Part shown: piece after piece, positions 49,850 through 60,406 of the stretch
Layout: the number at the start of each line of letters is the position of its first letter
Position numbering within the stretch: position 1 is the first letter of the stretch
Translations under genes and position numbers: made by a program
The notes under the pieces: generated by a model
Database searches by the model: none
Seen by the model: the letters and a program-made list of their open reading frames with translations, nothing else
What the model was told of the DNA's origin: nothing
Source of the DNA: CAVQFD01 sp963724695
GTDB lineage: Bacteria; Acidobacteriota; Vicinamibacteria; Vicinamibacterales; CAVVIG01
Direction: 5' to 3'
DNA: 64,000 nt
NCBI GenBank assembly: GCA_963724695.1
Contig: CAVRVW010000008.1
Span: forward strand, 62,001-126,000

Positions 49850-50215
49850 ATGATGGATCTCCGAATCGGCGACTGCACCTATCGGCTCGGCGCGTCGGCC
49901 GATCTGGGCCGCTGGGTGTCGTTCGCGTTTCGCGCGGATACCGGTGAACGATTCGGCATCGTGTGCGCAGGCGCCACGGAAGGCGAGGCGGTCGACCGCC
50001 TGGCGAAGTGGCTGCGCTGGCAGCACGATCACACCACGGCGCTTCGTGTTCTGCAGGAGTGCGAACGCGACTACCATCGGACCGTGGCCGGGAGCGCCTT
50101 CGCCGCATCCACGCACGATCTGCTCGGCGTCGAACAGCGGAGGGCCTCTCTCGATCAGGTGGACGCGGCCCGGCGCCGCCTGGACGAGGTGAGGGCCAGC
50201 CGCCCTGGAGAGTGA
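49850..50215 (+). CDS. Hypothetical protein
   Basis: 121 aa, not recognised. The N-terminal half looks like a small beta domain (LRIGDCTYRLGASADLGRWV, FAFRADTGERFGIVCAG); the C-terminal half is helical and charged (VLQECERDYHRTV, SLDQVDAARRRLDEVR). Cytoplasmic. Its stop is 3 bases from the pterin dehydratase start, and it follows thiO by 24 bases, so the three are likely one transcript. Confidence 0.65.
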   Translation: MMDLRIGDCTYRLGASADLGRWVSFAFRADTGERFGIVCAGATEGEAVDRLAKWLRWQHDHTTALRVLQECERDYHRTVAGSAFAASTHDLLGVEQRRASLDQVDAARRRLDEVRASRPGE

Positions 50216-50218
50216 GTC

Positions 50219-50506
50219 ATGGCCCACCTTTCGCGCGCGGACGCTGAGCGCTGGTTGCAGACGGTCGACGGTTGGACGCTGGACGGCGACGCCATTCGTA
50301 AAACGTTCGTGTTCCCTGATTTTGTGGCGGCCGTGGCGTTCGTCAACCGGCTGGCCCCGGAGGCCGAGGCGGCCGACCACCATCCCGACATCCTGATTCA
50401 GTACAAGCGGGTCTCGTTGACCTACTCCACCCACAGCGCGGGCGGACTGACGCTCAAGGACTTCGCAGGAGCGGCGATGGCAGACCGGATGGCTACGCAG
50501 ACTTAG
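50219..50506 (+). CDS. 4a-hydroxytetrahydrobiopterin dehydratase
   Basis: 95 aa, full length for the pterin-4a-carbinolamine dehydratase (PCD/DCoH) family. The active-site motif reads AEAADHHPDILIQYKRVSLT (H-H-P) and the end is STHSAGGLTLKDFAGA. It dehydrates 4a-hydroxytetrahydrobiopterin to recycle the cofactor of aromatic amino acid hydroxylases. No hydroxylase gene is in the window. Confidence 0.93.
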   Translation: MAHLSRADAERWLQTVDGWTLDGDAIRKTFVFPDFVAAVAFVNRLAPEAEAADHHPDILIQYKRVSLTYSTHSAGGLTLKDFAGAAMADRMATQT

Positions 50507-50534
50507 GACTTGGGACTTCGGACTTTAGGATTTG
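50501..50534. repeat. Heptad array (unit near GGACTTN)
   Basis: Successive GGACTTG, GGACTTC, GGACTTTA and GGATTT units fill the 28-nt gap between the dehydratase stop and the merR start. Confidence 0.75.
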
Positions 50535-51041
50535 ATGAAGCTCAAGCAGACGTACAGCTCGCGGGAGGTGGCGGCGCTCACGGGACTCAGCGCGCGACAG
50601 CTGCAGCTGTGGGACGCGGGCGGGCTGTTGTCGCCGGCGATTCCGCCGCACAAGACCGCGGCCGGCGGCTACACCGAGCGGCGGTACACGCCGATTGAGC
50701 TGTTCGAGCTGTTCGTCCTCGCGGATCTCCGTCAGCGCGGGTTCACAGTGGCGGAGCTGCACGCGATCGTGAACGCGCTGTCGACCGTGTTCGGCGTGCG
50801 CCTCTTCGAGGCCACGGGTGGAGGTCAGGCCGTCCGGCTTCTGTCCGATGGGCGAGCCATCTACGCCCGGACACTGCGGGGCGACGTCTACAACCTCCTC
50901 GAGTCTCCGTCGCAACCGCTGCTCGCGATCGGCGACGACAAGCTGCTTCGGGAGCTGAAAGGGGCGGGCAGGGCGGGCAAGGAACGACGGTCGGGAGGGT
51001 CGGGAAGGTCGGGAGGGTCGGGTAGGAAACGGGCTATCTGA
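50535..51041 (+). CDS. MerR family transcriptional regulator
   Basis: 168 aa from ATG (a TTG one codon upstream is possible). The winged-helix head is clear: YSSREVAALTGLSARQLQLW, GGYTERRYTPIELFELFVLA and RQRGFTVAELHAIV. The middle part (about 85-145) is a sensor of unknown ligand without obvious metal-binding cysteines. The last ~25 residues (GRAGKERRSGGSGRSGGSGR) are the translation of a GGTCGGGAG-type repeat array and are probably not a folded domain. It overlaps the convergent shell-protein gene by 8 bases. Confidence 0.85.
   Translation: MKLKQTYSSREVAALTGLSARQLQLWDAGGLLSPAIPPHKTAAGGYTERRYTPIELFELFVLADLRQRGFTVAELHAIVNALSTVFGVRLFEATGGGQAVRLLSDGRAIYARTLRGDVYNLLESPSQPLLAIGDDKLLRELKGAGRAGKERRSGGSGRSGGSGRKRAI
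50961..51026. repeat. Octad/nonad array inside the merR 3' end
   Basis: GGGCGGGCA units, then GGTCGGGAG, GGTCGGGAA, GGTCGGGAG and GGTCGGGTA. In frame it encodes the Ser/Gly/Arg tail of the MerR protein. Confidence 0.75.
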
Positions 51042-51357
51042 TCGGGAAGATCTTCTCGAGGTCGTCTGCCGGTCGGGGGATGACGTGCACGCCCACGAGT
51101 TCGCCGACGCGTCGCGCGGCGGCGGCGCCGGCGTCTGTCGCGGCCTTGACCGAGCCCACATCGCCGCGCACGATGGCCGTGACGAGCCCGGCATCGACCT
51201 TCTGCCAGCCGACGAACACGACGTTAGCGGTCTTCAACATCGCGTCGGCCGCTTCGACCATGCCCACGAGGCCGCGCGTCTCGATCATGCCCAGCGCATC
51301 GCCGATCACGCGCGTGTCCCTGTCGGTCTTGTCGGCCTTGTCAGCTTTTTCAGCCAT
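51034..51357 (-). CDS. Bacterial microcompartment shell protein (BMC-H)
   Basis: 107 aa, intact. A complete BMC domain: ALGMIETRGLVGMVEAADAM, LKTANVVFVGWQKVDAGLVT, AIVRGDVGSVKAATDAGAAA and VGVHVIPRPADDLEKIFPI. Such proteins form hexamers that tile the shell of carboxysomes and metabolosomes. A charged N-terminal extension of about 18 residues (MAEKADKADKTDRDTRVIG) precedes it. No other shell protein, aldehyde dehydrogenase or signature enzyme is within the window, so its compartment is encoded elsewhere or it has another role. Confidence 0.93.
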   Translation of the reverse strand: MAEKADKADKTDRDTRVIGDALGMIETRGLVGMVEAADAMLKTANVVFVGWQKVDAGLVTAIVRGDVGSVKAATDAGAAAARRVGELVGVHVIPRPADDLEKIFPIR

Positions 51358-51408
51358 CGCCCGCGTACTCTATCACGTCACCCTCGCCACTTCTGGTGGC
51401 CGCGCACT

Positions 51409-51462
51409 GCTCCGTGTCTCCGTTCCTCCGTGTAAGTCCGTTCCCTCCGACTCCTCCGTTCG
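51409..51462. repeat. Octad array (unit near CTCCGTNN)
   Basis: CTCCGTGT, CTCCGTTC, CTCCGTGT, GTCCGTTC, CTCCGACT and CTCCGTTC units lie between the shell-protein start and the DUF1501 stop. Confidence 0.75.
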
Positions 51463-51469
51463 CTCGCGT

Positions 51470-52700
51470 TCACGATGAGAAGAGTCCCGGGAACCGTGAC
51501 GGCTGGAGCGGGTATCCCGGAAAAACCGGCTGGGCGTTGCCGAGGCCCAGGTGGCGCACGACGACTTCGCCGAAGACGTCCCGGAAGTCCGTCGTGACCG
51601 CCAGGTCGCGGCCTTCGTAGCGTCGACTTGCGGCGAGGCCTGGCCACTTTCCGTACACCTGGCCACCGCGCACGCCGCCCCCGACGATCATCATCGCGTT
51701 CCCGTGGCCGTGGTCGGTGCCGCGGTTGCCGTTCTCGCGCACGGCCCGCCCGAACTCTGACATGGTCAGCACGACGGTGTCTGCCATCCGGTCGCCGAGA
51801 TCGGTGACCAGCGCGGCGATGCCGCGGGCGAAGTCCGTCGAGCCTGACCGCCAACTGCCCCTGTGCGCCGCCCTGGTTGACGTGCGTGTCCCAGCCGCCG
51901 AGATCCGCGAATGCCACCTCGAGCCCGACGTCGGCTTTCGAGAGCTGCGCGATCTGCTGGAGCGCCTGACCGAATGCCGAGCGCGGGTATTCGGCGCCGT
52001 TCGCGGGACGATACGCGGCCTGGTCGACCCGCCTCAACATCCGCATTGCATCGAAGGCATCGCGGCCGACCGGATTCAGCAGCTCGTCGGCCGCCGCGGC
52101 GTACTGCGCCTCGAACGACTGGCCCAGACCGCCACGCACCGAGAAGTCGGCGATCTGATCGACCGCCAGCGCCGAAGCCGGGCCCTGCAGCATCCGCGGG
52201 AGCTGCTCCGACAACGCCACGGCCCGGAACGCCGTCGCCTGCTCGTCCCGACGGGCCTGCAGATAGCGGTTCAGCCAGCCGTCCTCGGTGCTCTTCACAC
52301 CCGGCGTGGCCGTCTCCATGTAGTCCTGTGCGTCGAAGTGCGACCGTGTCGAGTCGGGCGAGCCGCATGCGTGCACGACCGCGAGGTCGCGGCGGTCCCA
52401 GAACGGCTTGAGCGGCTGCAGCCGGGGGTTGAACGCGAAGAACCCGTCCAGGTCCAGCGCGCCGTCCGCTCCCGCACCCGGCCGTGCGATCGCGATCGAG
52501 GGACGGGCCTTGTAGTAGTCGCTCTCGCCGTACGGCACGATCATGTTCAGGCCGTCGACCGCACCACGCTGGAAGATCGCGATGAGCTGCTTCGATCGTC
52601 CGCCGGCCGCAAGCGCGGTCCGCGCGAGGAACGAAGGGGCGAATCCGAGGCTGACCAGCGCGAACGCACCCCGCTTGAGGAAGACTCGTCTCGATGTCAT
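51470..52700 (-). CDS. DUF1501 protein, Tat-exported (one frame break)
   Basis: About 409 aa. The twin-arginine signal MTSRRVFLKRGAFALVSLGF is followed by the DUF1501 pattern: IFQRGAVDGLNMIVPYGE, DRRDLAVVHACGSPDSTRSH, DAQDYMETATPG, FADLGGWDTHVNQGGAQG, VVLTMSEFGRAVRENGNRGT and DHGHGNAMMIVGGGV (sulfatase-like fold). An extra base near 51847 breaks the frame. The family nearly always accompanies DUF1800, as here (5 bases upstream). Function in the periplasm is unknown. Confidence 0.9.
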
Positions 52701-52705
52701 GACGG

Positions 52706-54324
52706 TCACCGTCTCTGAAATTCCGGCGCTCCCAGCGTCAGCGTCAGCCGGCCGGCAGGATCCTTGCCCCTGGCGATTGTGGCCTGCGTGGCCTCGGACA
52801 GCCCGGGCACGAGGAGGTCGAGCGCCGTCTGCGCTCCCAGGTCGACCGATGTGCCAGCGAGCCGCCCGGCGCCGAGCGCCTGCGCCACGTTCATGCGGTT
52901 CACGATCGCACCGGTGCTCGCCCACGCCTCCGCGGTGTCCTTGTATCCGGTCGGCGGCTGGCACTGGTAGAGCGGCATCCCCAGATCCTGCATCGTGCGG
53001 ACGAGCGGACGCGCAGTCGTCACGGTTGCGTCCGTCGCGCGCAGCGCGCTGACCAGGAACTCGAACGGCGTCTTGACCTTCGCGCGCGCGGTCGCCGGCG
53101 CCAGGAACTCCGGCGACGAGAGGAGCGAGCGCATCACCTGCCGCAGGTCGCCCTTCGACTCGCGAGAATGTGGCGGCCACCCGATCGACGAGCGCCGCGG
53201 GTGGCGTGTCGCTGACGAAACGCCGCGAGAGCTTCGTGGCGATGAACCGCGCGGTCGAGGGATGCGCCGCGAGGAGGTCCAGCACCTCTTCGCCGTCGCT
53301 GATGCCGCCGCCCTTGATTCGGTGGCCCATGACCACCTTGTCCCCGTCGTCGTGGAGGCGGGGGTTGAAGAAGAAGCCGCTGCGGCTGCCGATCGCACCA
53401 GCGCCTCGTGCTCGCGAATCACGCGGGTTGCCGATGGTCCAGCCGGTGAACGCGCGTGCGACCTCCGTCACGTCCTTCTGTGAGTAACCGCCGTCGACGC
53501 CGAGGGTGTGGAGCTCCATCAGCTCGCGCCCGTAGTTCTCGTTGAGCCCCCGTGGCATGCGGTTCTGCGCCTGCTGGCGGCATCGACTGAGCAGGGCGGC
53601 GCCCGCCGGCACGGCCTGGCCTGGTCTGTCGCCTCCCATGTCCGGAGGCGTCGGGGTCGGCGCTCATGAAGTTGTCCAGATAGAAGAGCATTGCGGGGCT
53701 CTTCGCCGTCGCTCCCAGCAGATCGCGGAATCGTCCGAGCACGTGCGGGCGAATCGCCTCGCGCTCGTACTCGGTCAACATGAAGCGCACGCGTCCCTTC
53801 CGCGCGTCCACGTTGAAGTGGTTGAACCAGAAGTCCATCAGCACCTCCTGCAGCTGCCGTTCGCTGTAGATGGCGCGAAGCAGCTTCTGCTCCGAGAGCT
53901 CGAGGACCACGCTGTTTGCCGCCTGCTGGGGGCCGCCCGGCCTGGGACGCGCCATCTGAGCGTCCGGCGCACCGGTCGCGGCGGGCTGATCGCGTTGCGC
54001 TTCGCGCTGTGCGCGCCGCGCCTGGATCACCGGCTGTTCGAACTGCTCAGCGATCTGCTGCGAGCTGAGCCCGAGCGTCTCGAGGCCGCTCAAGCGCGCG
54101 TCCATGGCTGCGTCGGGAATCCGCTCGGGATGAAGCTGCTGGTCGATGTACCGCTCGATCCCGAGCGCCTGAACCCTCTCGATGTCCCCGGCCCGGGGCC
54201 CGAACCCCACCCGGTTGAGCACGTGGAGGACCAGCGCGCGGTCGGGAACCGAAACGGCCACCGGCACGACGGAGCTACACAGCAGCAAGCCGAGTGTCAC
54301 GCCGCCGATCACATTCTTGGTCAT
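52706..54324 (-). CDS. DUF1800 protein, exported (two frame breaks)
   Basis: About 539 aa from MTKNVIGGVTLGLLLCSSVV (signal). DUF1800 landmarks: LHVLNRVGFGPRAGDIERVQ, QLQEVLMDFWFNHFNVDARK, MLTEYEREAIRPHVLGRFRD, LNENYGRELMELHTLGVDGG, YSQKDVTEVARAFTGWTI and IATKLSRRFVSDTPP. Extra bases lie near 53638 and 53171. It precedes the DUF1501 gene by 5 bases and both are exported, so they likely work as a pair. The upstream gap to the divergent ATPase gene holds a GTTCCCC array. Confidence 0.9.
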
Positions 54325-54350
54325 GTTCACTTCGCGCTCACCGGCTGTCC

Positions 54351-54406
54351 CGGTTCGCCCCGTTCCCCGTTCCCTCGTTCCCCGTTCCCCGTTCCCCGTT
54401 CCCAGT
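54351..54406. repeat. Heptad array (unit GTTCCCC)
   Basis: Seven consecutive copies of GTTCCCC or one-base variants fill the gap between the divergent DUF1800 and HerA-like genes, where promoters would be expected. Confidence 0.85.
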
Positions 54407-54448
54407 CCTTTAGACCGCTGTGGCTCCAAAGCGTTTAACCCGCCAATA

Positions 54449-56834
54449 ATGGAGCGCATGGCTGACTTCGAGAAGCTGGGCGTCTTCTACCTCGGGCGGC
54501 GGGCAGACGCCGCCGGAGCAGGCGGCCCCGGTCCTCTACGACTCGCGCGATCTGGTGACCCACGCCCTGGCCGTCGGCATGACCGGCAGCGGCAAGACCG
54601 GCCTCGGGATCGCCCTCATCGAGGAAGCCGCCATCGACGGCGTGCCCGTCATCGTCATCGACCCGAAGGGCGATCTGACCAATTTGCTGCTGACCTTTCC
54701 GTCGCTCGACGGCAAGGACTTCGAGCCCTGGATCAACGACGAGGAGGCAGAGCGCGCAGGGAAGACGCGCGCAGAGTTTGCCGCCGGGCGAGGCAGCACG
54801 GTGGAAGAAGGGGCTCGCGGACTGGGGGCAGGACGGCGCGCGGATCACGCGGCTGCGCGACGCGGCCGACTTCGCGGTCTATACGCCGGGCAGCACGGTC
54901 GGACGTCCGGTGTCCGTTCTCGGCGTCGTTCGCGCGGCCCGCCACTGACGAGCCGGAAGCGGTCCGCGAGCGCGTGCAGACGTCCGTGTCGAGCCTGCTG
55001 GCGCTCGCGGGCATCGACGCCGAGCCGATGAAGAGCCGTGAGCACATCCTGCTGTCCGCGGTTCTGCAGTCGGCGTGGGATGCGGGACGAGAGCCCGGAT
55101 CTCGCGGCGTCTCGTCCAGGCCGTCCAGCAGCCGCCGATGACGCGCATCGGCGTCATCGACGTCGACTCGTTCTTTCCGCCGAAGGATCGCTTCAGCCTG
55201 GCGATGTCGCTCAATGCCTTGCTGGCCTCGCCAGGCTTCGAGGTCTGGACCAAGGGCGATCCGCTCGATGTCGCCGCGTTTCTCAGAACGCCGGCGGGCA
55301 AGCCCCGCGTCTCGATCTTCTCGATTGCCCACCTCGACGACACCCAGCGGATGTTCTTCGTGGCGATGCTGCTGAACGCGGTCACGGGCTGGATGCGCGC
55401 GCAGGGCGGCACGCGCAGCCTGCGGGCGATGCTCTACATGGACGAGATCTTCGGGTTCTTTCCGCCGGTCGCCAACCCGCCGTCGAAGGTGCCGCTCCTC
55501 ACGCTGCTCAAGCAGGGCCGCGCGATGGGCCTGGGCGTGGTGCTCGCCACGCAGAACCCGGTCGACCTCGACTACAAGGGCCTGTCCAACATCGGCACCT
55601 GGTTCCTGGGACGCCTGCAGACCGATCGCGACAAGGCGCGGGTGCTCGACGGTCTCGAGAGCGCGGACGCCACTGCTGGCGCCAGCCGGGCCGAGATCGA
55701 TCGGATGCTCTCCGGGCTGACGAGCCGCATCTTCCTGATGCGCAACGTGCACGACGACGGCCTCACGCTGCTGCAATCGCGCTGGGCCCTCTCGTACCTC
55801 CGCGGTCCGCTCGGACGCGACGACCTCAAGCGCCTGACCCTGATGACCCCGATGAGCCCGGTGTCGCAGGCGTCTGGTGCGCCCGGGGCTCCACGTGCAG
55901 CCGGCCCGACGCCGGGCGCGGGCGCTGCGCGCGAACCGGAGGCACACGGCCCGTCGTTCCTCCCGACGTGCCGCAGTTCTTCGCGCCAGACACCGGCTCG
56001 GGCTCGTGGCAGCCGATCGTCTACGGCGCCGCGGACGTGGTGTTTGCCGACAAGAAACTGAAGGTCGATGTGACGAAGGCCGTGGTGATGGCCGCGCCGA
56101 TCGCCGAGACGGCCGTGCCTGTGGACTGGGCGAACGCCGAACCCCTCGATGTGGCGCCCGACGCGCTCGTCGGCATTCCGCCCGGCGGCACGAGTGTGTT
56201 CGCGGCAGTGCCCTCGGCGGCGCTCAAGGCGAAGAACTACGCGGCGTGGAGCAGGCAGTTCGTGGATTGGCTCGTTGCGAACCAGCAAGTCACGCTCTTC
56301 CGGCACGCCGCGTCGGGCCAGACGTCGCTTCCCGACGAGACCGAACGTGACTTCCGCGCGCGCCTCCAGCAGGCGGCGCGCGAGGATCGCGATCGCCGGA
56401 TCGATGCGCTGCGGAAGAAGTACGCGCCCAGGCAGGCCGCACTCGACGAAAGGCTGCGGCGAGCGAAGCAGGCCCTCGATCGCGAGCAGGAGCAGTCCTC
56501 GGCGCAGAAGATGAACACGGCCATCTCGTTTGGCGCGACGCTGGTCGGCGCCCTGCTTGGCCGGCGCGCGATCTCGGCGGGCACGGTCGGGCGGGCGACC
56601 ACGGCCGCGAGAGGCGTGGGCCGGGCGCAGAAGGAAGCGCAGGATGTGTCCCGCGCCCAGGAAACGATTGCGGCCATCGAAGCCGATCGCCAGCGTCTCG
56701 AGGACGATCTGCGGGCCGACACCGATGCCATTGACGCCGTTTCGGCTGGCGCGACCGAGCCGCTCGAATCGGTGGTCGTGAAGCCGAAGAAGACCGGCGT
56801 GACGGTGAAGCTCGTCGCGCTCGTGTGGAAGTAG
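54449..56834 (+). CDS. HerA/VirB4-like ATPase with DUF87-type domain (several frame breaks)
   Basis: About 790 aa. The ATPase core has Walker A AVGMTGSGKTGLGIALIEEA, VPVIVIDPKGDLTNLLLTFP, Walker B LRAMLYMDEIFGFFPPVANP and the sensor region MGLGVVLATQNPVDLDYKGL, the HerA/FtsK-superfamily order. A coiled-coil segment (about 640-690; RRIDALRKKYAPRQAALDER) and a small Gly/Ala-rich hydrophobic patch (ISFGATLVGALLGRR) follow, ending VTVKLVALVWK. These ATPases translocate DNA or assemble secretion machines; no NurA-type nuclease is next to it. Frame breaks lie near 54494, 54789, 54945, 55095, 55107 and 55945 (the last is net +2 or -1). Confidence 0.82.
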
Positions 56835-58557
56835 CTACTCGCGGATCTTCAGGTCGAGGGCTTTCGCCTCACCCTCGCGGATCTCGATCGGGCTTGCGCC
56901 GATCCTGAGGCGCTCCAGCAGATCCGGGTTGGCGCGCTCGGACGGATCCAGGTACTCCAGCGCCGCGGCCAGGTACTCGCCTGGCGGCAAGGTGCGGACG
57001 GAGTAGCGGCCCTCCTGGTTGGGCCTGCCGACGGCGAAGTAGCGCATCGACTCCCAGCGGGCGCGATCCTGCGGAAAGAACAGCACCGAGTAGTCCTTCA
57101 CCTCCAGTCCCTTGTCGTTCGTCACGCGTCCCGAGATCTCCTGCTGCAGGTTGGTCAGCTCGATCTCGATGCCCTCCACGGTTCCGCCTGACGGGAAGTC
57201 GATGCCCGTGTCGGTCACGTCCGTCCCGTTGTGACGCACGGCCTTTACGCTCCACCCGGGAATCGAGGGGATGGCGCGGATGCTCATCGTGCCCGGCTGC
57301 ACGGACATCTCGAACGACCAGTCGGCGCGAAGTGTTGGAGGCGTTCCGCCGCCGCCGATCAGCATCGGACCGCTCGGCGCGGTCGGGCCGGACATCAGCC
57401 GGACGGCTGACGGTTCGAGGCGCCCCGTGGAGTCCGGAGGGTTGATGATGATCCGACCCTGCGCCGTCGCGGGCCTCTGGGGCATCAACACCACGCCCGT
57501 GATGTCCTCGCCGCCAGCCACATTCACCGTCGCCACCGAGGCGTCCCCCGCCCCGGGCCCTGCGCCGAAGGCCATGGCCCGCAATTGATACTCACCCGGC
57601 GCCACTCCGGACACCGTGAAGCTGCCGTCCGGCTTGATGGGAGACCCCGAGCTCATGAACGCCATGCCCATGTCGCCAGCACCGCGCATCGTCTGCATGA
57701 CCATCACGTTGCCGCCCCTGAGGGGCTTCCCCTCGCCGTCGAGCGCCGTGCCGGTGATCCGTGCCGTCTTGACGGGCACGAGCGCAAAGGTCAGGTCGCT
57801 CTTCGACTCGCCGACCGCGATCGCGACCAGCTGGGCCTCGCCGGCGTTTGGTGTGCCCGGGTAGTAGGTCGGCGCGTAGCCTGCCCGGTCGTCGCTCGTT
57901 GGCCATCATCGCGGAGAGGTCGCGCGCCGTCGCTGAGATGTAGTACTCCCCTGGCGGAAGACCGAATAACCGGAACTCGCCGATGTCGTTGGTCATTGCG
58001 GGCCGGCCATAAGGCGCCGGCTGCCGGCGGCCCTGCACGAACTGGTTCCGCATGGTCATCACCTGCACGTCGGAAACAGGCTCGCCGAGCTCGTCGACGA
58101 TCCGGCCCGCGATGACGCCGGCGCGCGGCAAGCGGAAGTCGATGCGCTCGATGGTCTGGCTGTCCTTCAGCTCCAGCGGCCGCCCGCTGTCGAAGGGCCG
58201 GGTCTGTCCGTGCGCCAGGGCAACGAAGCTGCTCTTGCTGGCGTTGACGATATAGCTGGCGGCCGGCAGTTCCCTGAACTCGTAGCGGCCTTCGGCGTCC
58301 GTCACCGTCGAGCGGTTCTCACGCACTTCGGCGGAGTTGATGCGGACGACGGCCCGGCGAAGGGGCTGGCCCGTGTCGGCGGCGACCACCCGGCCGCGGA
58401 TGCGGGCCGTGCCGGTTCTGGTCGGCTGTCCCTCGCGCTGTGGCACGCCGCCGGGCGCGCGCATGATCTGGATGCTCTGATCGATGGCGATCTGGGCTCG
58501 CAGTGGAGAAGCGACCAGAAGGCCGGTGCAGGCACAGATGAGGGCACGCGTCAGCAT
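56835..58557 (-). CDS. Exported carboxypeptidase-regulatory-like protein, copy 1 (one frame break)
   Basis: About 573 aa with an extra base near 57897. The signal (LICACTGLLVASPLRA) is followed by repeated Ig-like transthyretin modules: IRGRVVAADTGQPLRRAVVR, EGRYEFRELPAASYIVNASK, GVIAGRIVDELGEPVSDVQV, GEFRLFGLPPGEYYISATAR, ARITGTALDGEGKPLRGGNV and EGRYSVRTLPPGEYLAAALE. These modules occur in secreted and TonB-linked proteins and bind surfaces or glycans; no enzyme domain is present. It is paralogous to the gene 9 bases upstream, probably by tandem duplication. Confidence 0.85.
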
Positions 58558-58566
58558 GAAAGGCTC

Positions 58567-60262
58567 CTAAGGTTCGACGAGCTTCAGGTCCAGCGACAGG
58601 GTCTGGCCCTCGCGGAGCGAGAAAGTCGAGGCTCTGGACCGCAGGGTCTCGAGAAACTCGGGATCGCGCGCGTCGGACATGTCGAGATTGCCGAATGCCA
58701 GGGCGTAATAGTCGCCGGGCGCGAGGTTGCGAACGGCGAACCGATTCTCGCGCATTGGACGCCCGATCGCGTACGACCGGGTCATTGCCGTGGCCCAGCG
58801 ATCGCGGTCCTGCGTGACGATCAGCACCACGTAACTCGAGACGAGCTGGCCCTTGCCGTCGGTCACCTGGCCGCTCACATCCTGCAGGACGCTCGTGACT
58901 TCGACCTCGAGCTCACCCGCCGTAGAGCCGTCGATCGTCAGCCCCATGTCGGTGACGTCCACACCGTTGTAGCGAACCGCGCTGATGGCCCATCCGGCCG
59001 GCGCCCCTGCGGTTCGGAGCAGCATCTGACCGTGGACGCCCGTGACCTCGAACGTCAGATCCTCGCGCGCGGGCTGCGGAACTGGCAGACGAGCCGGGCA
59101 TCGACATCGTCGTCGGCGAAGTCGGCACGAGCGTAAACCGGAACTGTTCGGGCCGGAGATCCTGGCGCGCGCCCTGGGCGATGACGATCGACCCCTTGAT
59201 CGTGACGGGCCGCTGCGGGAAGAGCGTCACGTTGGCGATGTCGTCGCCGCTGACAATCACGTCGGCTACCGAGTACTCGGGAGGCGCGTTCGACCCGCCC
59301 ACGGTGCTGGGGCTGTTGGCGCGGAGCGTGTACTCCCCGGGCGGCACGTGGGTCACGACGAACGTGCCATCGGGACGGATCGGTCCGTTCGCCACGGTGA
59401 ACAACTGGCCCGCCATGGCCGCGTTTTTAGACGTCACGGTCACGCCGCCCCCGCGGGTGATCAATCGTCCTTGCGAGTCGTACACGGTCCCAGTGATGCG
59501 GGCCGTGCGCGCGCTGGTCAACACCATCGTGAGCTCGCCGATGTTCTGGCCCGCTTCGAGCGAGAGCCTCTGCGCGGCCGCCATGTCGGGCGTGCCAGGG
59601 TAGAACGTCGGGGCGTACCCTTCGCGATCGGTCGACACGTCCAGGCCGCCGCCAAGGTTGCGGTAGATGGCCGCCACGACGTACTGGCCGGGAGTCAGGC
59701 CGTACAGCCTGAACTCGCCGATGTCGTTGCTCGAGCTGCTGCGTCCGGCGGGCAGGAGGCGCCGCTGGCCCTGGGAATACTGCGACCGGAGGGGCATCAC
59801 CATGACGTCCGCCATGGGCTCTCCGTACGCATCGAGAATCCGTCCGGCGATCACCCCGCCGCGAGGAAGCCGAAACGTGATGCGTTCAGCGACCTGACCG
59901 TCCTTGAGCTCCAGTGCCGACGTCGTATCGTTCGGCATCCGCTGGCCGTACGCGAGGCCCACGTAGCTGCTCTTCGAGGCGTTCAGGTTGTAGCGTCCCG
60001 CCGGCAGGCCGATGAACTCGAATCGCCCCTCCCCGTCGGTCGTCGACACACGAGACTCGCGGATCTCGGGCGATGTGATGCGCACCTGCGCCTGACGCAG
60101 GGGTTGAGCGGTGTCGGCGGCGACCACCGATCCGCGGATGCGGCCCGTCCCGACGCGCGGCTGCGGCGTGTCACGCGCCGGCGGCTGTGCGTGGAGCTGT
60201 ACGCCTCCGGCCACGACGAGGACAAACGCCAGCGTCACGAGACCGCCAACTGTTCGCCACAT
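58567..60262 (-). CDS. Exported carboxypeptidase-regulatory-like protein, copy 2 (one frame break)
   Basis: About 564 aa with an extra base near 59093. Signal LVTLAFVLVVAGGVQLHA. The same module order as its neighbour (IRGSVVAADTAQPLRQAQVR, EGRFEFIGLPAGRYNLNASK, GVIAGRILDAYGEPMADVMV, GEFRLYGLTPGQYVVAAIYR, ARITGTVYDSQGRLI, GDYYALAFGNLDMS), clearly homologous along the full length but diverged. The two probably share one promoter upstream of this gene, where REP-like palindromes lie. Confidence 0.85.
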
Positions 60263-60277
60263 GAATCAGGTTCCCTC

Positions 60278-60406
60278 GCCGGGTCCGAAAGGACCCGGCC
60301 TACGCGCCACCCGCTGCTCCCGCGTTTCGTCGTCTCGCAGGGCGGGTCCTTACGGACCAGCCTTGGTTGGCAGATTAGACGAAAGCCGGGCCCGAAGAGC
60401 CGGCTT
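60278..60406. repeat. Cluster of three REP-like palindromes
   Basis: GCCGGGTCC-GAAA-GGACCCGGC (60278-60299); GGTCC-TTAC-GGACC (60345-60358) within GGCGGGTCCTTACGGACCAG; and AAGCCGG...CCGGCTT (60383-60406), whose end overlaps the stop of the next gene. Same family as 4410, 15543 and 35765. Confidence 0.75.
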
